Shown in pieces: positions 35,256-47,812 of a DNA stretch of 64,000 nucleotides; position 1 is the first letter of the stretch; every line of letters begins with the position of its first letter. This DNA comes from Dioszegia crocea. Its lineage: Eukaryota; Basidiomycota; Tremellomycetes; Tremellales; Bulleribasidiaceae. A program made the translations under genes and the position numbers. The stretch is from assembly GCA_001600615.1 (NCBI GenBank), contig BCKK01000005.1:1451559-1515558 (forward strand), written 5' to 3'. Under the pieces are notes generated by a model. That model was not told the DNA's origin and searched no databases. It worked only from the letters and a program-made list of their open reading frames with translations.

Positions 35256-38200
35256 TCATTTCTTAGGAGTCCCTCCTTTCGCTACTCTCTGCTGGATTGC
35301 CTCCCTTCGGCGCGTCTCCTCCTCCTCCTTATGTAGCGATTCGAGCGCCAGACGAGCAGCCAATTGCTCGTCCGTCTCCTCAAATAGGCCCTCATCGTCC
35401 TCATCCTCATCCTCATCCTCGTCTCCTTCTAGCTCTTCTTCGACCGCTTCACCCCAAATCTCCTCCTCCTCCACCGCACCAACAGCTTCATCCGCCTCGC
35501 CGCCCTCATCTTCGTTCCCGTCCTCCTCGGCTCCTGCCCCCTCATCCTCCTCTCCATCACTCTCGCCTCCACTTTCAGGATCAGTCGAAAGAGACCTCAA
35601 TTCCACCGCAGATGCCGTTCGTTTCATCATTGATACTGGTTTCGTCTTGGTGGGGGACGCAGCCGCAGGAGCGGGACTGCCGGCATTATCGGAGGCAGGA
35701 TCATCCTCCATCTTATCCTCGTCGCCCTCTTCAGCATCGCTCCCCTCTTCTCCTTGTTCTGCGTCCTCATCATCATCATCACTCCCACTCTTCTCTTCTC
35801 CATCTTCATCGTCCGACCCTCCTTCTCGCCCTTTCGTATTCTGGGACGGTGAAGGCAGAGCAGAGCTACTAGGATTGGAACGCCGCATCATACGGCTTCG
35901 ATCGACAAGCGCCGTAACATCGGGGGTAGCAGTCGTCTTTGACGCAGCTCGCGTACTCCGCCTCGGTTCCGGTCCCGCAAACGCGGACGCATTCCTCACC
36001 CGACCCTGGGCCGAGGTCTCCGCTTGGTCGTCAGATCCGACGTCAGGATCCGGATCAGAATCGGTATCGGAGTTGGCCGTGGGACGTAGAGACATTCGCT
36101 GACTGGCGGCAATTGCGGCTTTCCGAGTTGATCTACGGCCTGTATTGGGAGGGGATTGGTTTTGTGAGGGGGTGGGTGGTGCAGCAGGATCGGCGGGGTC
36201 ATTGGCGTGCTACTCAATCAGCTTGATCAGACTCATACATTCGATGCAGATACTCACATTGGCATCCACATCTCCATCTGGCCCTGCCTCATCTCCGGCC
36301 CCAGCACCAGCACCAGCACCAGCACCCGCTGCAACATCCACATCCTCCTCCTCATCTTCATCTCCCTCTTCATCCCCCCGTCCTGCCAAAACCTCATCCA
36401 CGTCAATCCCCTCGGCCTCAGCCTCTTCAGCCTCCCTCGCCAGTTGCTCTTTGATGGCCTTCTGTTCCTTCTTCAACTTAATCATGGCGATCTTATGTTG
36501 ATCCTCCTTCATCTTCTCTGCCAATTCCCGCTTCTCTTTATTCCGCTGTGCCGTCTTCTTCTTCTTCTCCGCGGTTTCTTTATCCTTTTCAGCCTTCTCT
36601 TTGGCTTTTTCCTTCTCCTTCTCCGCTTTTTCCCTTTCCTTCACTTTGGCCTTTTTCACTCGCTCCTTCTCCTTCTTAATCTTCGCACTGGTCTTCGTAC
36701 CCTTTGCTTTCGTATCCTCTTCACTATCATCCTCCTCATCTTCCTCCTCCCCACCACCCTCATCACCTTCCCCAGCCTTTACACCATCCCCACCCTCAAC
36801 TTCTTCACCTGGAGGCACCGGCCCAGCCCCATCAGGCCCAGCCTTCCAAGCCTCCGCTTTCCGTTTCCTCTCCTCCTTCTTCCTTTTCCTCCTCTCTTCC
36901 TCTTCCCTCTCCTCCTCCTCTTCCTCCCTCTCAACTTTCGCATCCCTCTCATCCTGCTCTTCATCTTTAAACACCTTCCACTCGGCCTCAAAAGCCTGTC
37001 GCCTCCTATCCGATGCGGGCAAATACTGTCGCGCTCTCCCCACAATAGGCAAATTGTTATTGATCCGAACCTTCAACATCGAATCCATCTTATCCTTCAT
37101 ATGCTGAGGATTGTTATGTTGAAGCAAAGTATGTTCCGTACCGTACTCTCCAAACATGTACCACAGTACCCTATAAGGATACTGCTGGCTCAATGGCACT
37201 TTTTGAAAATTCCGATAAAAGAATAACTCTTCTTCCTTGGGCCATCGACGCGGTCCCGATAACCGCGTATAACCAGTCGATTGATTTCCGATTCGACCGT
37301 GTAGTCGAGATCGAGTCATTTTGAAATTCGCAGGACAGACAAATCCGTCGTCGGGCTCCAAGGGACTGCCATCTTCATCAACCATAAATTCGTCAATGAA
37401 TCTCGGTTCGCCGTCCGATCCGTACTCGTCGTCATCTTGAGAATGAGAAGACGGAGCCCGCTCATAACCACGCGGAGTATGTCCGGGGGCTGTCTGGCCA
37501 GAGTAGTCGGAAGGGGTGTGGGAGTGTCGACGACGACGGGAAGGACCAGCGCTAGATGAGGCCCGACGCCGATGTAAAAGTTCTCGATCTTCTTCATCCT
37601 CCGATAGGGTGATTTCGGCGAATGCGTTCGAGCGATGGGTAGTGCGGGTCCGTTTATTGGATCTGGACCGACTACCCGACGCTGCCGCTTGGATACGGTG
37701 GGACATGGGGATACGTTTTTGGCTCGAGGGGAGGGCGAGTTGGCGCTGTGAAGAGAGAGATCCGTCACCGTCTTCTGCCTCCTCTTCCTCCTCATCTTCA
37801 TCTCCATCGGGCATTTCCTCATCATACGCCTCTTCCTCCTGTACCCTCTGACGCTTGCTTCTCGGCCGCGCAACACCCTCATCATCCAGATCAGGCTTGA
37901 TATCCTCCATCTCTCCCTCCCTCTCGGGCGAATACTCCATCCCATACCCGTCATCCCCACCCATGTCAGGTTGGAAATCATTATGGTCTTCATGCCGATA
38001 ACTTGGCGCCCTAACCAGCACCAGCGAAGAGCTCGGCGCGATTTCCCGTCCTTTCCCCTTCTGCGAAGCTGTAAATGCCCGCCGAAGCTGTTGCTCTTCA
38101 TCCTCTTCTTCCCCCTCCTCCTCCTCCTGAGTCCCTTCGCCCTCAGCGTCGGCTACAGGCTCCACCGCACCAGGCTCATCATCATCCCCGCCCCGGAGAT

Positions 38201-40897
38201 CTACCGGACTGAGCGACATCTCCGTATTGTCCCTCAAGAGCAAATCATCCAACACCTCTTCTTCCTCTTCGGCAGAGGATGAAAAGACACTATGATCAGG
38301 TATGAATTCCCTTCTTGCCTTCTTTGGTGATTGTCGCCGGTCACGTTTCTGCGAAGCGGGAGAGGGCTGGAAATCCGGTTCGAGTTCGGGTGCGGGTTCA
38401 GGTTGGAGTTCAGGCTGAGGCTGTGGTGGAGGGGAGACCGATTTTGATTTGGTAGGTTGCCGTTGTGATTTCTTAGCCCGACTCGAAGATCCCTTTTTTC
38501 CGCCCCGCTTGGCGAATTGTCTCTCGGGAACAGTGACAGTTTGGACCTCAGTCACAGGTTGACTATCCCATTCGAGCTGCACGGCATCATCCTGCCTTGC
38601 CCTAAAGTTGAAATCAAACTTAGGCGCGCCGGGTCCGGTGGGTCTGGATTTCCCGCCGAATCGACCCTTGCCCATTTCTTGCGTCGAGGGCATCACGTCG
38701 TTTATCCCCCATTGGGTCTCTTCGGCCTCCTCCACCTCTTCTTCCTGCTCCGCTGTGACAGCCACCTCTACCTCCGAAGTGACGCCAGTAGGCGCCGACC
38801 GATCGGGTCCGGGCCCAGCTGAGGAGGATTTGGGTCTCCGCTTAAACCCACTCATCTCTTGTGTGGATGGAAAGACGTCGTCGATGCCCATATCGTTGTG
38901 GTCTTCCTCGTCTTCGACCTCCGGTTGTCGATTTTGAGATGATCGAGGCATAAGGGATTCGCCCAACCGGCCCTCTTTCTCCGTCCGATCGACCTTCCGC
39001 CGGTGTCCGCCCATTTCTTGAGTGGAAGGGAAGATATCGTCCATCTCCAATCCTTCATCCTCGTCTTCCTCATCGGGCTCAAGACGGCTAGGCCCAGCCT
39101 CAGCAGTCTCTCTCTGCAGCTGCTCGGCATATCGCGCAAACTCCTCAAGGTTCCCCTCGGTCGTTGCAGCCTCAGCCGTCTCCCTTTCCAGCTGCTCGGC
39201 ATACCGCGCAAACTCCTCTAAGTTACCATCACTCACTGCCGGTCGAATCGCGGCAGATTGCTTGGAAGGCGATATCGTCGGCTGATGCCTCTGAGATTCC
39301 CTCTCCTCTTGAGCGTCCGCCTCCATCTGCCTGGCGTACTCTGCGAACTCTTCCAGCTGAATAGCCGTCTGGTCCTGCGTCTCCATCTCCGCCTCTTCCT
39401 CCAATGCAGACTCTGCAGTCGTCATGTCTTCTTCATCCTCGTCGTACCCCGCTGCTTCCCCGTTCTGTGGACCTCCGGCTGAGGTACGGCTCGTCCTCCT
39501 CTTTCCTCCGGCCGGACTACGAGTCCCCACACCGTCCAGCTCTAGACGGACGAAAGCGCACATCTCCGCGCTGAACATCGACCAGTTGAATTGCCGATTC
39601 AGGACTTCCGACGCGGTTCCGTTTAGGACCTTCTGACGTTGGTGGACTAGGTCTCGCCATTTTCGCGTGATGGCGCCTCGTTCCGTCGCCGGGTCGGGCA
39701 ATTGCGAGGATTCGCTATCCCATCCATCAGACTCGGAAGATGACCATTGGCCGTATCGCGATATGGCCGATGGGGAAAAGAGGGAGTGAAGGGATGATGC
39801 GGGGATCTGGGGGAGGGAGGGATCAGGTGCCGAGATTGGAGATATTATGGGGCATTGCCAAGATCGAGAGATCTGCCAATTAGCGGAGAATCTCTAGAAA
39901 ATTGTTAGGGCATCATACCAAAGTCGCAAAGTCCAACCATAACTTCAAAGCTGACTGGTTTCCCCTCAGCTCCTTCGGCACAATAAGCCAAAACTTCTTC
40001 CAAGCAAGAAAGAGAAGCTCGTTTCTCTTCCGTACGTGCTCTTTCCGCTCGTCTCCGCCTGACGTTTCTGGTCCGGGAGTCGATTCGTCCGCTGGCTGGC
40101 TGGGGATCATAAATTGCGCCTCGTCCGGGTGAAGTATAGTCCATACCAAATTGCACATATTTGATCCGTCAAGCGCCGATGAGGTTTCAAGAGGGTCATA
40201 TTCGGTGTTTGGAGGGAGGGAGGTGATGAGATCGCGAAAGTCGGTGAAGAGGGGCGAGGGAGCGACGAAGAGATATTGATGGCGAATGGCTGAGGCGTTA
40301 AGCAATCTACGCTTCTACCTATACATAGGACTCACATTGTAAGAGGTTCCAAGCTGCAATCCCTTGTTCAGCACGAACGCCTTCGTCGCCAGACAATAGC
40401 TTGGTCAGGCAATCACGCGCAACCTCCGCTATCAAGTCGATCCGCTTAGCGAAGGGGATACCTCCCAGGGACGGCCTTGACACCCGACGCCGTTTCCCAC
40501 TTCCCGTTGAGACTCTCGGAGTGACATCTCGCGCCCTCTCAGAGCCCTCACTCCCTCGCGACAGACGGGGAGTCTCTCTAGATCTGAACGCCCGCTCAGT
40601 GACCTCCGACCTATCACTCTGCCCTTCATCCAGCTCTTCAATTTGGTGTCTCTTAACAGACTTCCGTTTCCGCCTGTTTCCATTCACAGGCGTGACATCC
40701 ACCTCGATATCAAGGTTGACAATGCGCGATAGACTCGGACCGCGTCTCTGTCTATCGGTCGGTCGGCGTGAAGTGCGTGAGGCGCGGGATGATGAGGCTC
40801 GCGCGGGACGTGATGGGGCGTCTTCCGCGCCTGAAGTGTCAGTCGTGGACAGATAGTTCTTCTGCCTGGCCGACCTGCGCGGCGGGACTGCCGACAT
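35256..40897 (-). CDS. Giant acidic repeat-bearing protein (~1833 aa), possible Myb/SANT-like module
   Basis: Four exons (40897-40336, 40289-39919, 39872-36258, 36209-35256) join in frame to give about 1833 residues. Residues 1-180 are basic and disordered (PPRRSARQKN and several R/K clusters). Residues about 170-430 look helical and folded (FAKRIDLIAEVARDCLTKLL, MCNLVWTILHPDEAQF, WKKFWLIVPKELRG, NRQFNWSMFSAEMCAF). Residues about 480-720 hold two families of repeats: LEEFA(R/E)YA(E/R)Q three times and (F/M)PSTQEM three times. Around 1180-1265 is a second ordered block, RWPKEEELFFYRNF then YMFGEYGTEHTLLQHNNPQH and MKDKMDSML, which resembles a Myb/SANT-type helix set. The rest is strongly acidic or Lys/Glu coiled-coil sequence with simple repeats. 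It is probably nuclear. No known family was recognised. Confidence 0.65.
36297..36327. repeat. Hexanucleotide repeat (CCAGCA)n inside coding sequence
   Basis: About five copies of CCAGCA in tandem on the plus strand. On the minus (coding) strand they encode an alternating Gly-Ala tract (AGAGAGAG) in the giant acidic protein. Such a hexamer can change copy number without shifting the frame. Confidence 0.85.
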
Positions 40898-41099
40898 GGC
40901 CTGCGATAGGGGTGTATATAGGGTGCGAGGTAGGTGTAGATGTATGATGGTGTTGTTAGGGGTTTAGGGGTGAGTCAACAAGGGTTGATACGGGGATGAC
41001 GTGGCGGCCAAGAAGAAACCAGTCGCGCACAGCCCTCCCCCAAAAAGTGTCCCCTCTTTCGCGTCTCTCCTCCATACCTCATTCACCTCTCTATACACC

Positions 41100-43026
41100 A
41101 TGGCAGAGGTACAAAAGCCCACATCAGGGCAGCCTAACGGCGTCGAGCAGAAGGCATTCCGAGTGTGAGCTTGATCGTGCAATTTCAGACAACATCTGAC
41201 AATCAGCACCAACTCCCCTGCCATTGCCAACGCGCCTCTCCCGGCAGAAGGCAGTGCTTCGTTTAACAACTACCACCTCGCCGCTGCAGTCATTGCCGTC
41301 CCGTATTTCCTCCAGCGAATCTTTCTCCCCTTCGCTAAAAGCTGGACTACGCTTTTCATCCTCACCCTGATCCTCTTCCTGCCCATCACTGTCCTCTACT
41401 GGACCCTCGCGTCCAAATTCGGTCAAAGGATCAATGAGAAAGTCCCACTTCCCAACCGGCCCCAGAGCGACTATATCGAGATCAAGAGCAGCACGATGGA
41501 TGCATGGCGCGGCAAGAAGATCCCCATGCAGATCTTCCACGATGCTTACTTTGAGGGTAAGGTAGAGTTTAAGGGGGACGTGCTGGATGTTATGGAGTAC
41601 CGACACGACTGGGCTTCTTTCGAATTCACCCCGGCTGTCAGTTACTGTTCTGTCTCACGACTATGCCTAAGCTGACACTCCAGCTATTCAAATACGTCTT
41701 TGTCAACCTCATTCCCGACGTCCTCCTCCACTCGCGTACCCAAGACGAAGAGCAGGTCCGAGACCACTACGACCGAGGAAATGACTTTTACTCTTGGTTC
41801 CTTGGACCAAGAATGATTTACACTTCCGGTGTCATCACCGATATCACCCGCCAGGAGACACTCGAGGAATTGCAGGACAACAAATTGACCATGGTCTGCG
41901 AGAAGCTTAACCTTAAGAAGGGCGATCGGATGTTGGATATTGGATGTGGATGGGGAACTTTGGCTACCTTCGCAGCCAAGAACTACGGCGCAGACGTCAC
42001 TGGAGGTAAGCTCAGCACTCCACCAAGACGAGGATGAATCGAAGCTGACGTTCGTAGTGACTCTTGCAAGGGAACAAACCGCATTCGGTAACGCCCGTCT
42101 CCGCGAGAACAACATTCCCGAAACCCAAGGTCGAATCAACTGCATGGACTACCGAGACATCCCGGCCAACAAGGGCTCATTCGACGCCATCTCATGCCTC
42201 GAAATGGCTGAGCATGTCGGTATCAGGCACTACCCCAAATTCTTGCGCGAGGTGTACGAGCTGCTCGATGATGATGGAACTTTGGTCTTCCAGGTGGCGG
42301 GTATCAGGACCAACTGGCAGTATGAGGATTTGATCTGGGGACTATTGTAAGTTGGTCCCATGTTCGCAAGTGAGGACAAAACTGATGTATCAGCATGAAC
42401 AAGTATGTCTTCCCTGGAGCGGACGCGTCGCTGCCTCTTGGCTGGGTCATCAAGCAGGTCAGTTCACTGCTTCGCATACTATCTGAGGATCAGCTGACTC
42501 CTCAGCTCGAAGCTGCCAACTTTGAAATCAAGTCCGTTGACGTTCTGGGCGTACACTACTCTGCAACTCTCCACAGGTGGTACCTCAACTGGGTTTCCAA
42601 CAAGGACAAGGTGGTTGAAAAGTACGGCATCAGGTGGTACAGGATTTGGGTCTACTTCCTGGCCTACTCCGTCATGTAAGTTGGCAGATGCACTCAGAAG
42701 GGAAGATGACTCGCAAGCTGATCCAGCCAGTATCTCCCGACAAGGCTCTGCGAGTGTGTACCAAATCACAGCCCACAAGAACTTGAACGGTTATCACAGG
42801 GTAAGCTATCCGCCCTCCAGGAGCGTTACCGAACCTTGAGAAGACTAAGCTGACATATCAGGTTGAAGGCATCCCTTCGCACAGCTCTATCCACGCGCCC
42901 ATCAAGACCAAGATCTCGTCAGTTATTCTCCTATCCCACACGTTTGTGAGAGACCACAGCTGACTCCGCAGACCCGCCGTTTCGCACGCTGCCATGTGGC
43001 CCGGACACAAGGAGCTCAAAGCCTAA
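41100..43026 (+). CDS. Sphingolipid C9-methyltransferase
   Basis: Adds a methyl group from S-adenosylmethionine to C9 of the sphingoid base of fungal glucosylceramide. Several exons (first 41100-41164, second from 41207; final TAA 43024-43026) encode about 500 residues. Two N-terminal membrane helices are seen (LAAAVIAVPYFLQRIFLPF and TLFILTLILFLPITVLYWTL). A cyclopropane-fatty-acid-synthase-like domain follows: VRDHYDRGNDFYSWFLGPRM, the SAM-binding motif MLDIGCGWGTLATFAAKNYG, then SFDAISCLEMAEHVGIRHYP, with the E-M-x-E-H-V-G typical of this family, and a C-terminal HRWYLNWVSNKDKVVEKYG. Fungal-specific pathway, known in Cryptococcus and other yeasts. Divergent from the giant acidic protein gene (202 bp) and convergent with an F-box gene. 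Confidence 0.92.
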
Positions 43027-43231
43027 AGCGTATACTGGAAGCGTCAAGTAAAGGAAGGGGCTAGACAATTAGACGCCACTATAGATTTGTCAGTATCGAG
43101 GAGGATTGCGAGATGAGAGGGATCTTGAACTTAAGTTTGATGCATCTTCATTCGCCGGTATATGAATTCTAGTACGGTGTCTTACATTCTTGCCCTGCAC
43201 TATCCCCTTGGGCACTCTCCATCATCCAGAC

Positions 43232-45388
43232 TTAAGGTGCAAAGTCCCACTCCTTAACACAATACCCATTACTCCCTCCACCCATCAACGGCATATACGG
43301 CTGATCAGGCGCATACACCACCGCTTGCCCATTCCCATCCAGCACCTCTCCCTCCGGAATGACCCTATACGCAACATGTATCTTATCTTTGGATATTTGG
43401 ACACAGGACGTGTTTCCGATCGAAACAGGGTCTACGTCCAAGATGGAGTGGATCCGAATCGGGGGTACGTGTCCAGCAGGTAGAGGTAAAGAGGGGATAG
43501 TGGCCATATCGAAAAACACCACATGTTTCGTTGTTGTGATCACGATCTGTCCAGTGGTGTTCACTGCTAGGTGCCGAATGTGGAAATCGAGGTTGATGAT
43601 CGTTGTTTGCTGAGCCCATCGTTTAAACATCTCTGCAGAGTCGGTCATGGCTAAGATCGTCGCGTAATCCCGCACGATGAAGATCTGGCCAATTTTCGAG
43701 GTACAAACAAGGTCTTTGCCTGTGGTATGACACCTTTAGTAGTCAGCTATAAGTTCATGACAGAAAGACACAAGGAGAACTTACGCAGAGAACTCATAGT
43801 ATCGCACTGGGTCCGCCGAGAGCTCATCTGGCCATCCCCCAATCGGGAGCGTTGGCTTGACCATCGGGTCTTCGCTCGAAACACCCGGCACGACAGCGCG
43901 TCCCACCCGTGTAGGCTCAGCCAAGTACATAGCCCTCGTCTTCGGTTCAGTAGGTAGGGGATTGACGACATCGCTATCCAGGTCGAGCGTATAGACGAGC
44001 GAGCAGACCTCCCGGGCGGTACGGCAGGGCAAAGGGGGGAAAGCGAGTATACGGCGTTTGGTCTTTCGGCGAAAAACGTGCATCTGCATTTGACCAGCGA
44101 CGAAGATGTAATCTTCGTCAAAGTCGACATACTGCCACATCAGCACGCGTCTGCATCAGGGGCACAACAAGCAGACTCACTCTAATTGATAGTTCATACT
44201 CATCATCCGGCATCTCAAACACCTCCGGCCCTTTGGTCTCATCTTCCAAATCCCACGAATAAATCCCCTCTTCACTCGCCATGACCAACACGGGTCTCTC
44301 CTTATCTATACCCTCGCCATCCATCCTGACTCTGAATGGCATGGCAGGGAATGGGGGTAATGAAGGAGGTTCAATCTCTCTGTAGAATGCCAATCCACCG
44401 CGCGGGAGAGGCACGGGTCGGCCATCCACCGAAGGTAGACCACCATATACCGGTTGAAGAGCCATTTGAGGCTGCCAGTTCCGCAAGCTTGATCGAGCGG
44501 CTTCGACTGGCAGCTCACTGACTGAGGTGTAAGGGTTTTCGGAATTAGAGATTGCGGATTGGGTACGGTACACTTGAAATGTGAGGTTGTGCGTCGTTCC
44601 TATCACTGAGAAAAGTCAGCAATTTCTAGACAGACCAGACGTCAAGGGATGAGAACCTTACCCGGACTACAGTCGAATACAGCGTATCCCTTGCAGTACT
44701 CGATATGACCAAAAGAGCGGAGACCGGGTATATCAAATATAGGTCGGGACACTTTGTACGTGTCGCCAACAAGCAGTCCAGCTATATCTGTCAGCTACGC
44801 TCTAGAATGGAAGAGCTTTTCATATCCGACTGGAAGAGTTTGTTCCACGTAGCCAGTATCCAGCCAGGTTTCACCGACGATCCCCCAGTGGTCTTCAGAG
44901 CTCCATATTGTGCCAATACAGAGAGTGAACAGCCGTCTCTCGGGCGAAAACTCACCATCCATACTCCGATTAGTCGTCAGGCAAGTACCCTCCTCCTCGT
45001 TCATTCTGAACTTCCATACAGGGTGTCCAGCCTCAACACGGCCTATAAGCCTTTCTTTACATCGACCAATCCACCAATTCTGATCGAGCAAGATCCCACC
45101 GGGGCCCTTGGCGATTCCCAGCCAGTCTATCTCCCCCTTGTCCGGATCTTCCTTCGCTGCATGCTCATCGATGATAGATCTGGTGTCGATACCGAGCTCG
45201 TCGCATGCCTGCCGCCAGATGGTCGCTTGGTGTGATCGATAGTGGCCCGCCCATGATTTCCGGACACGGGGGATAGTGGTGGCGAGAGTGTAGTACGGGA
45301 GAGAGGCGAGGACAGTGAGGAATACTGAATCGCCTAGTGCCTCTAGGGGATCGGTAGGGATGCGAGGGAGGGTATGATCGAGGTCCAT
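43232..45388 (-). CDS. F-box protein A of a three-gene tandem family
   Basis: About six exons; exon 1 is 45388-44956. The F-box is at the N-terminus: DPLEALGDSVFLTVLASLPY followed by TLATTIPRVRKSWAGHYRSH, matching the L-P-x-x-x-x-x-I-L-x-x-L-P plus K-x-W pattern, with a downstream W at IWRQAC. F-box proteins recruit targets to SCF ubiquitin ligases through Skp1. The rest carries repeated beta-strand blades: LTFQVYRTQSAIS, GGLAFYREIEPP, EEGIYSWDLEDET, DEDYIFVAGQMQMHVFRR followed by ILAFPPL, and VSIGNTSCVQISKDKIHVAY, suggesting a beta-propeller-like target-binding part. The first intron (44782-44955, 174 nt) is unusually long for this window. Protein is paralogous, over its full length, to the next two genes upstream on the same strand. 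Confidence 0.8.
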
Positions 45389-45642
45389 GCTGCTAATAAT
45401 GGGGAGAAGAGATGTATAGAGGGGAGATGTAGAGTATGATCGACTTGGAATAGATGCATGAGTGAGGTTTAGTGGGGCTGGGCGCATGCCGGCATCGGAG
45501 CATTCCTCTTGCCGTTCCGGAACCGAAGCCGAGGTCCGCTTCGGGCAACTCTGAGATTTGAGAGGTACAATTCATGGCCCTCATCCACTGACTAGTTATC
45601 GATACAGAGCCTTACAACTCGCACCTCCGCTGACCTCTCCCT

Positions 45643-47812
45643 TCAGTAATTGGAGAAATTCCACCCTCGAATACACCTCCTGAAACCCTTTGTCGACCTA
45701 CTCGGCACCTTGGCTGGATCCAGCCTGGAGCCGAACAAGGGTCGATGATCGGACGAATCCATCATAGTATTGTAAGTGTAATAGATGGTCGAGCCGTTGA
45801 TCTGACAACAGCTAGAGTTGCTGACTCCGGCATTATGCGCCGAAAAGACTGTGTGGATCCGGATAGGTGGTAATGGTGTGGTATCGATCAGAGGTAGGCT
45901 CGGGAGGGTCTGAGTATCTAGGAAAAACACATGCCCGTCTGCATTTGCAGTGATGTGTGATCCATCCACTGCGAGACTCTGCACCCGAAGTCTGGCAGCG
46001 ATGATGATTGTGTGTTGGCTCCACTGCTTGGATCGTTCGGCGGCATCGGGGATGGCGAGGATTGAGGCGTAGTTGCGGGTGATTAGAAGATGTCCGAGTA
46101 GACTGGAGTAGACGAGGTCTGTAGAGTTGAAATGACATCTTTGAGGGTCAGCATCACGCAAATTATAAGCACGGCAAAGGGAAAGACTCACGCAGAGAAG
46201 TCATAATCGGCCGGAGGCCACGGATATTCCTCTTCATTATCGGTATTCTCACTAAACCTCGGATCGAAAAATGTATCCATACAGATGGCTTCCACACCAG
46301 CCTCTTGGTCGCTTCTGTGACCGACGACTTCCGATCGTCCAACCACTGCACTACGCCCGACAAAGGTGGTCTGATCTACTCCCTCATCGACATTGCCGGG
46401 CCTAGGGAGTTCCTGCGGCTCTGTCCTGTTGGCGAATTCGACGCGATAGACCGCTGCACAAACTTGAGGGACGGTAGTGGGAAGTGGAGGAAAGGCAAGG
46501 ACGGGCTGTTTGGTCTGACGGGAAAAGATGTGGAGTTGGGTAGTGCCGCACAGGAAGATGTAGTTGTCGTCGAACTCGAGGTACTGGCTGATCAGCCTGA
46601 TATCTTCAAGTATCCACGAAAGTACGCGCTACCAAATCGACAGCTCACCTTCACGCCAATCTCCCCACTTGCTTCTGGGATAGGTATCACTTCCGCCGCC
46701 GCCTCTTCATCATCCAGATCCCAAATATACACCGCCTCCTCACCTGCCGTCCCCAGCATCGCTCGCTCATTGTCCGTCCCCTCGGCATCCACTCTTGCTC
46801 TAAAGGCATGACACGGCTTCGGAGGCGTAATGGTGCGGTAGTAAGCCAAGGCTCCTCTGGGAAGCGGGGGAGCGGTAGTTGGAGCCGGACCGGATTTGGG
46901 GCGTATGCAGTCCATAGGTCGCCAGTCTGTATCGACGTATGACACTGACAGAGCCTCTGGAGGCAGTTTCCGGCTAGATGGCCAAGGGTGCCTGGACTCT
47001 GAGATGGCTTGACGCGTACGGTAGACTTGGAGACTCAAATCCACTGAGGGGTTAGCATGAGCACGTCTGAGTATCTTGAGCGGATTTTACCTGACTGAAC
47101 ATCGAACACCACAAATCCCTTGCAGAACTCGACATGAGCGTAGTCACGGACAAGGGGCATGTCGCAAAGACTCTCAGAAGTGGACGCATCCACGACTTTC
47201 AGCCCCTCGCCTGCCTAGTCAGCTTCAACGTTCAACGCGACCGGTCCTTCTTACTCGCAAGCGATTCTTCACGAACTAGAACTCACCAGAATGGCTGGTA
47301 ATGATACAAGTATCCTCAACCTCATCAATCTTGAATCTCCAAGTTGTCAACCTATCGTCGTCCGGGTATATCCACCTCTCCCTACAACGCCCAAAGCGCC
47401 AATTCTTATCCTCCATGACATGCAATTCGCAGACTCGCTTCCAGTCAATCTCCCCAGGTGTACGTCCTGCTCCTGGGTCAGGATCAGACTTCAAGTAGTT
47501 GTAGTACGGGTTCCAATCGGTATATTCCTCCTCGAGCGGCCCGGAGGGGTCTTCACGCGTCCGATCGGACATTTGATCCACCGAGAGAAGCTTGATGATC
47601 AATGCTGGGTCAACACCGGTACGTCGACAGGCAGCGAGCCAGATTCCGGTCCGATTGCAGCGCGAGTGATAGCGCCATGATTTGCAGACTGAGGGAATTG
47701 TCGCGAGGGTAAGATATGGGAGGTTCGAGAGGATTGTGAGGAATAAGGAGGAGCCGAGGGCTTCGAGTGGGTCGGTTGGGAGTGCGCTCTCTGCAGTATT
47801 GGTGATGGCCAT
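45643..47812 (-). CDS. F-box protein B of the tandem family
   Basis: Same layout as gene A. N-terminal F-box: ALPTDPLEALGSSLFLTILS followed by NLPYLTLATIPSVCKSWRYH, then IWLAACRRTGVDP. Shared propeller-like motifs: LSLQVYRTRQAIS, GALAYYRTITPP, GEEAVYIWDLDDEE, FDDNYIFLCGTTQLHIFSRQ, LAFPPLPTVP and VSNSSCCQINGSTIYYTYN, ending in CIRGWNFSNY. The start at 47812 (MAITNTAES) is chosen because it aligns with gene A and C; an in-frame upstream ATG would add about 20 residues. About five introns, with gctgac or gctaac-type branch sites. 254 bp separate its stop from the start of gene A. A product of local gene duplication with substantial divergence. Confidence 0.8.

Noticed and set aside
36207..37226. 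Long plus-strand open frame rich in Leu/Phe/Ile (339 codons)
   Set aside because: It is the antisense reading of the Lys/Glu-rich coding strand of the giant acidic protein. Such repeats give long hydrophobic antisense frames with no splice context or family motif.
41100..43026. Cyclopropane-fatty-acid synthase of bacterial origin
   Set aside because: The methyltransferase domain is similar, but the two N-terminal membrane helices and the intron-rich structure fit the fungal sphingolipid C9-methyltransferase family instead.
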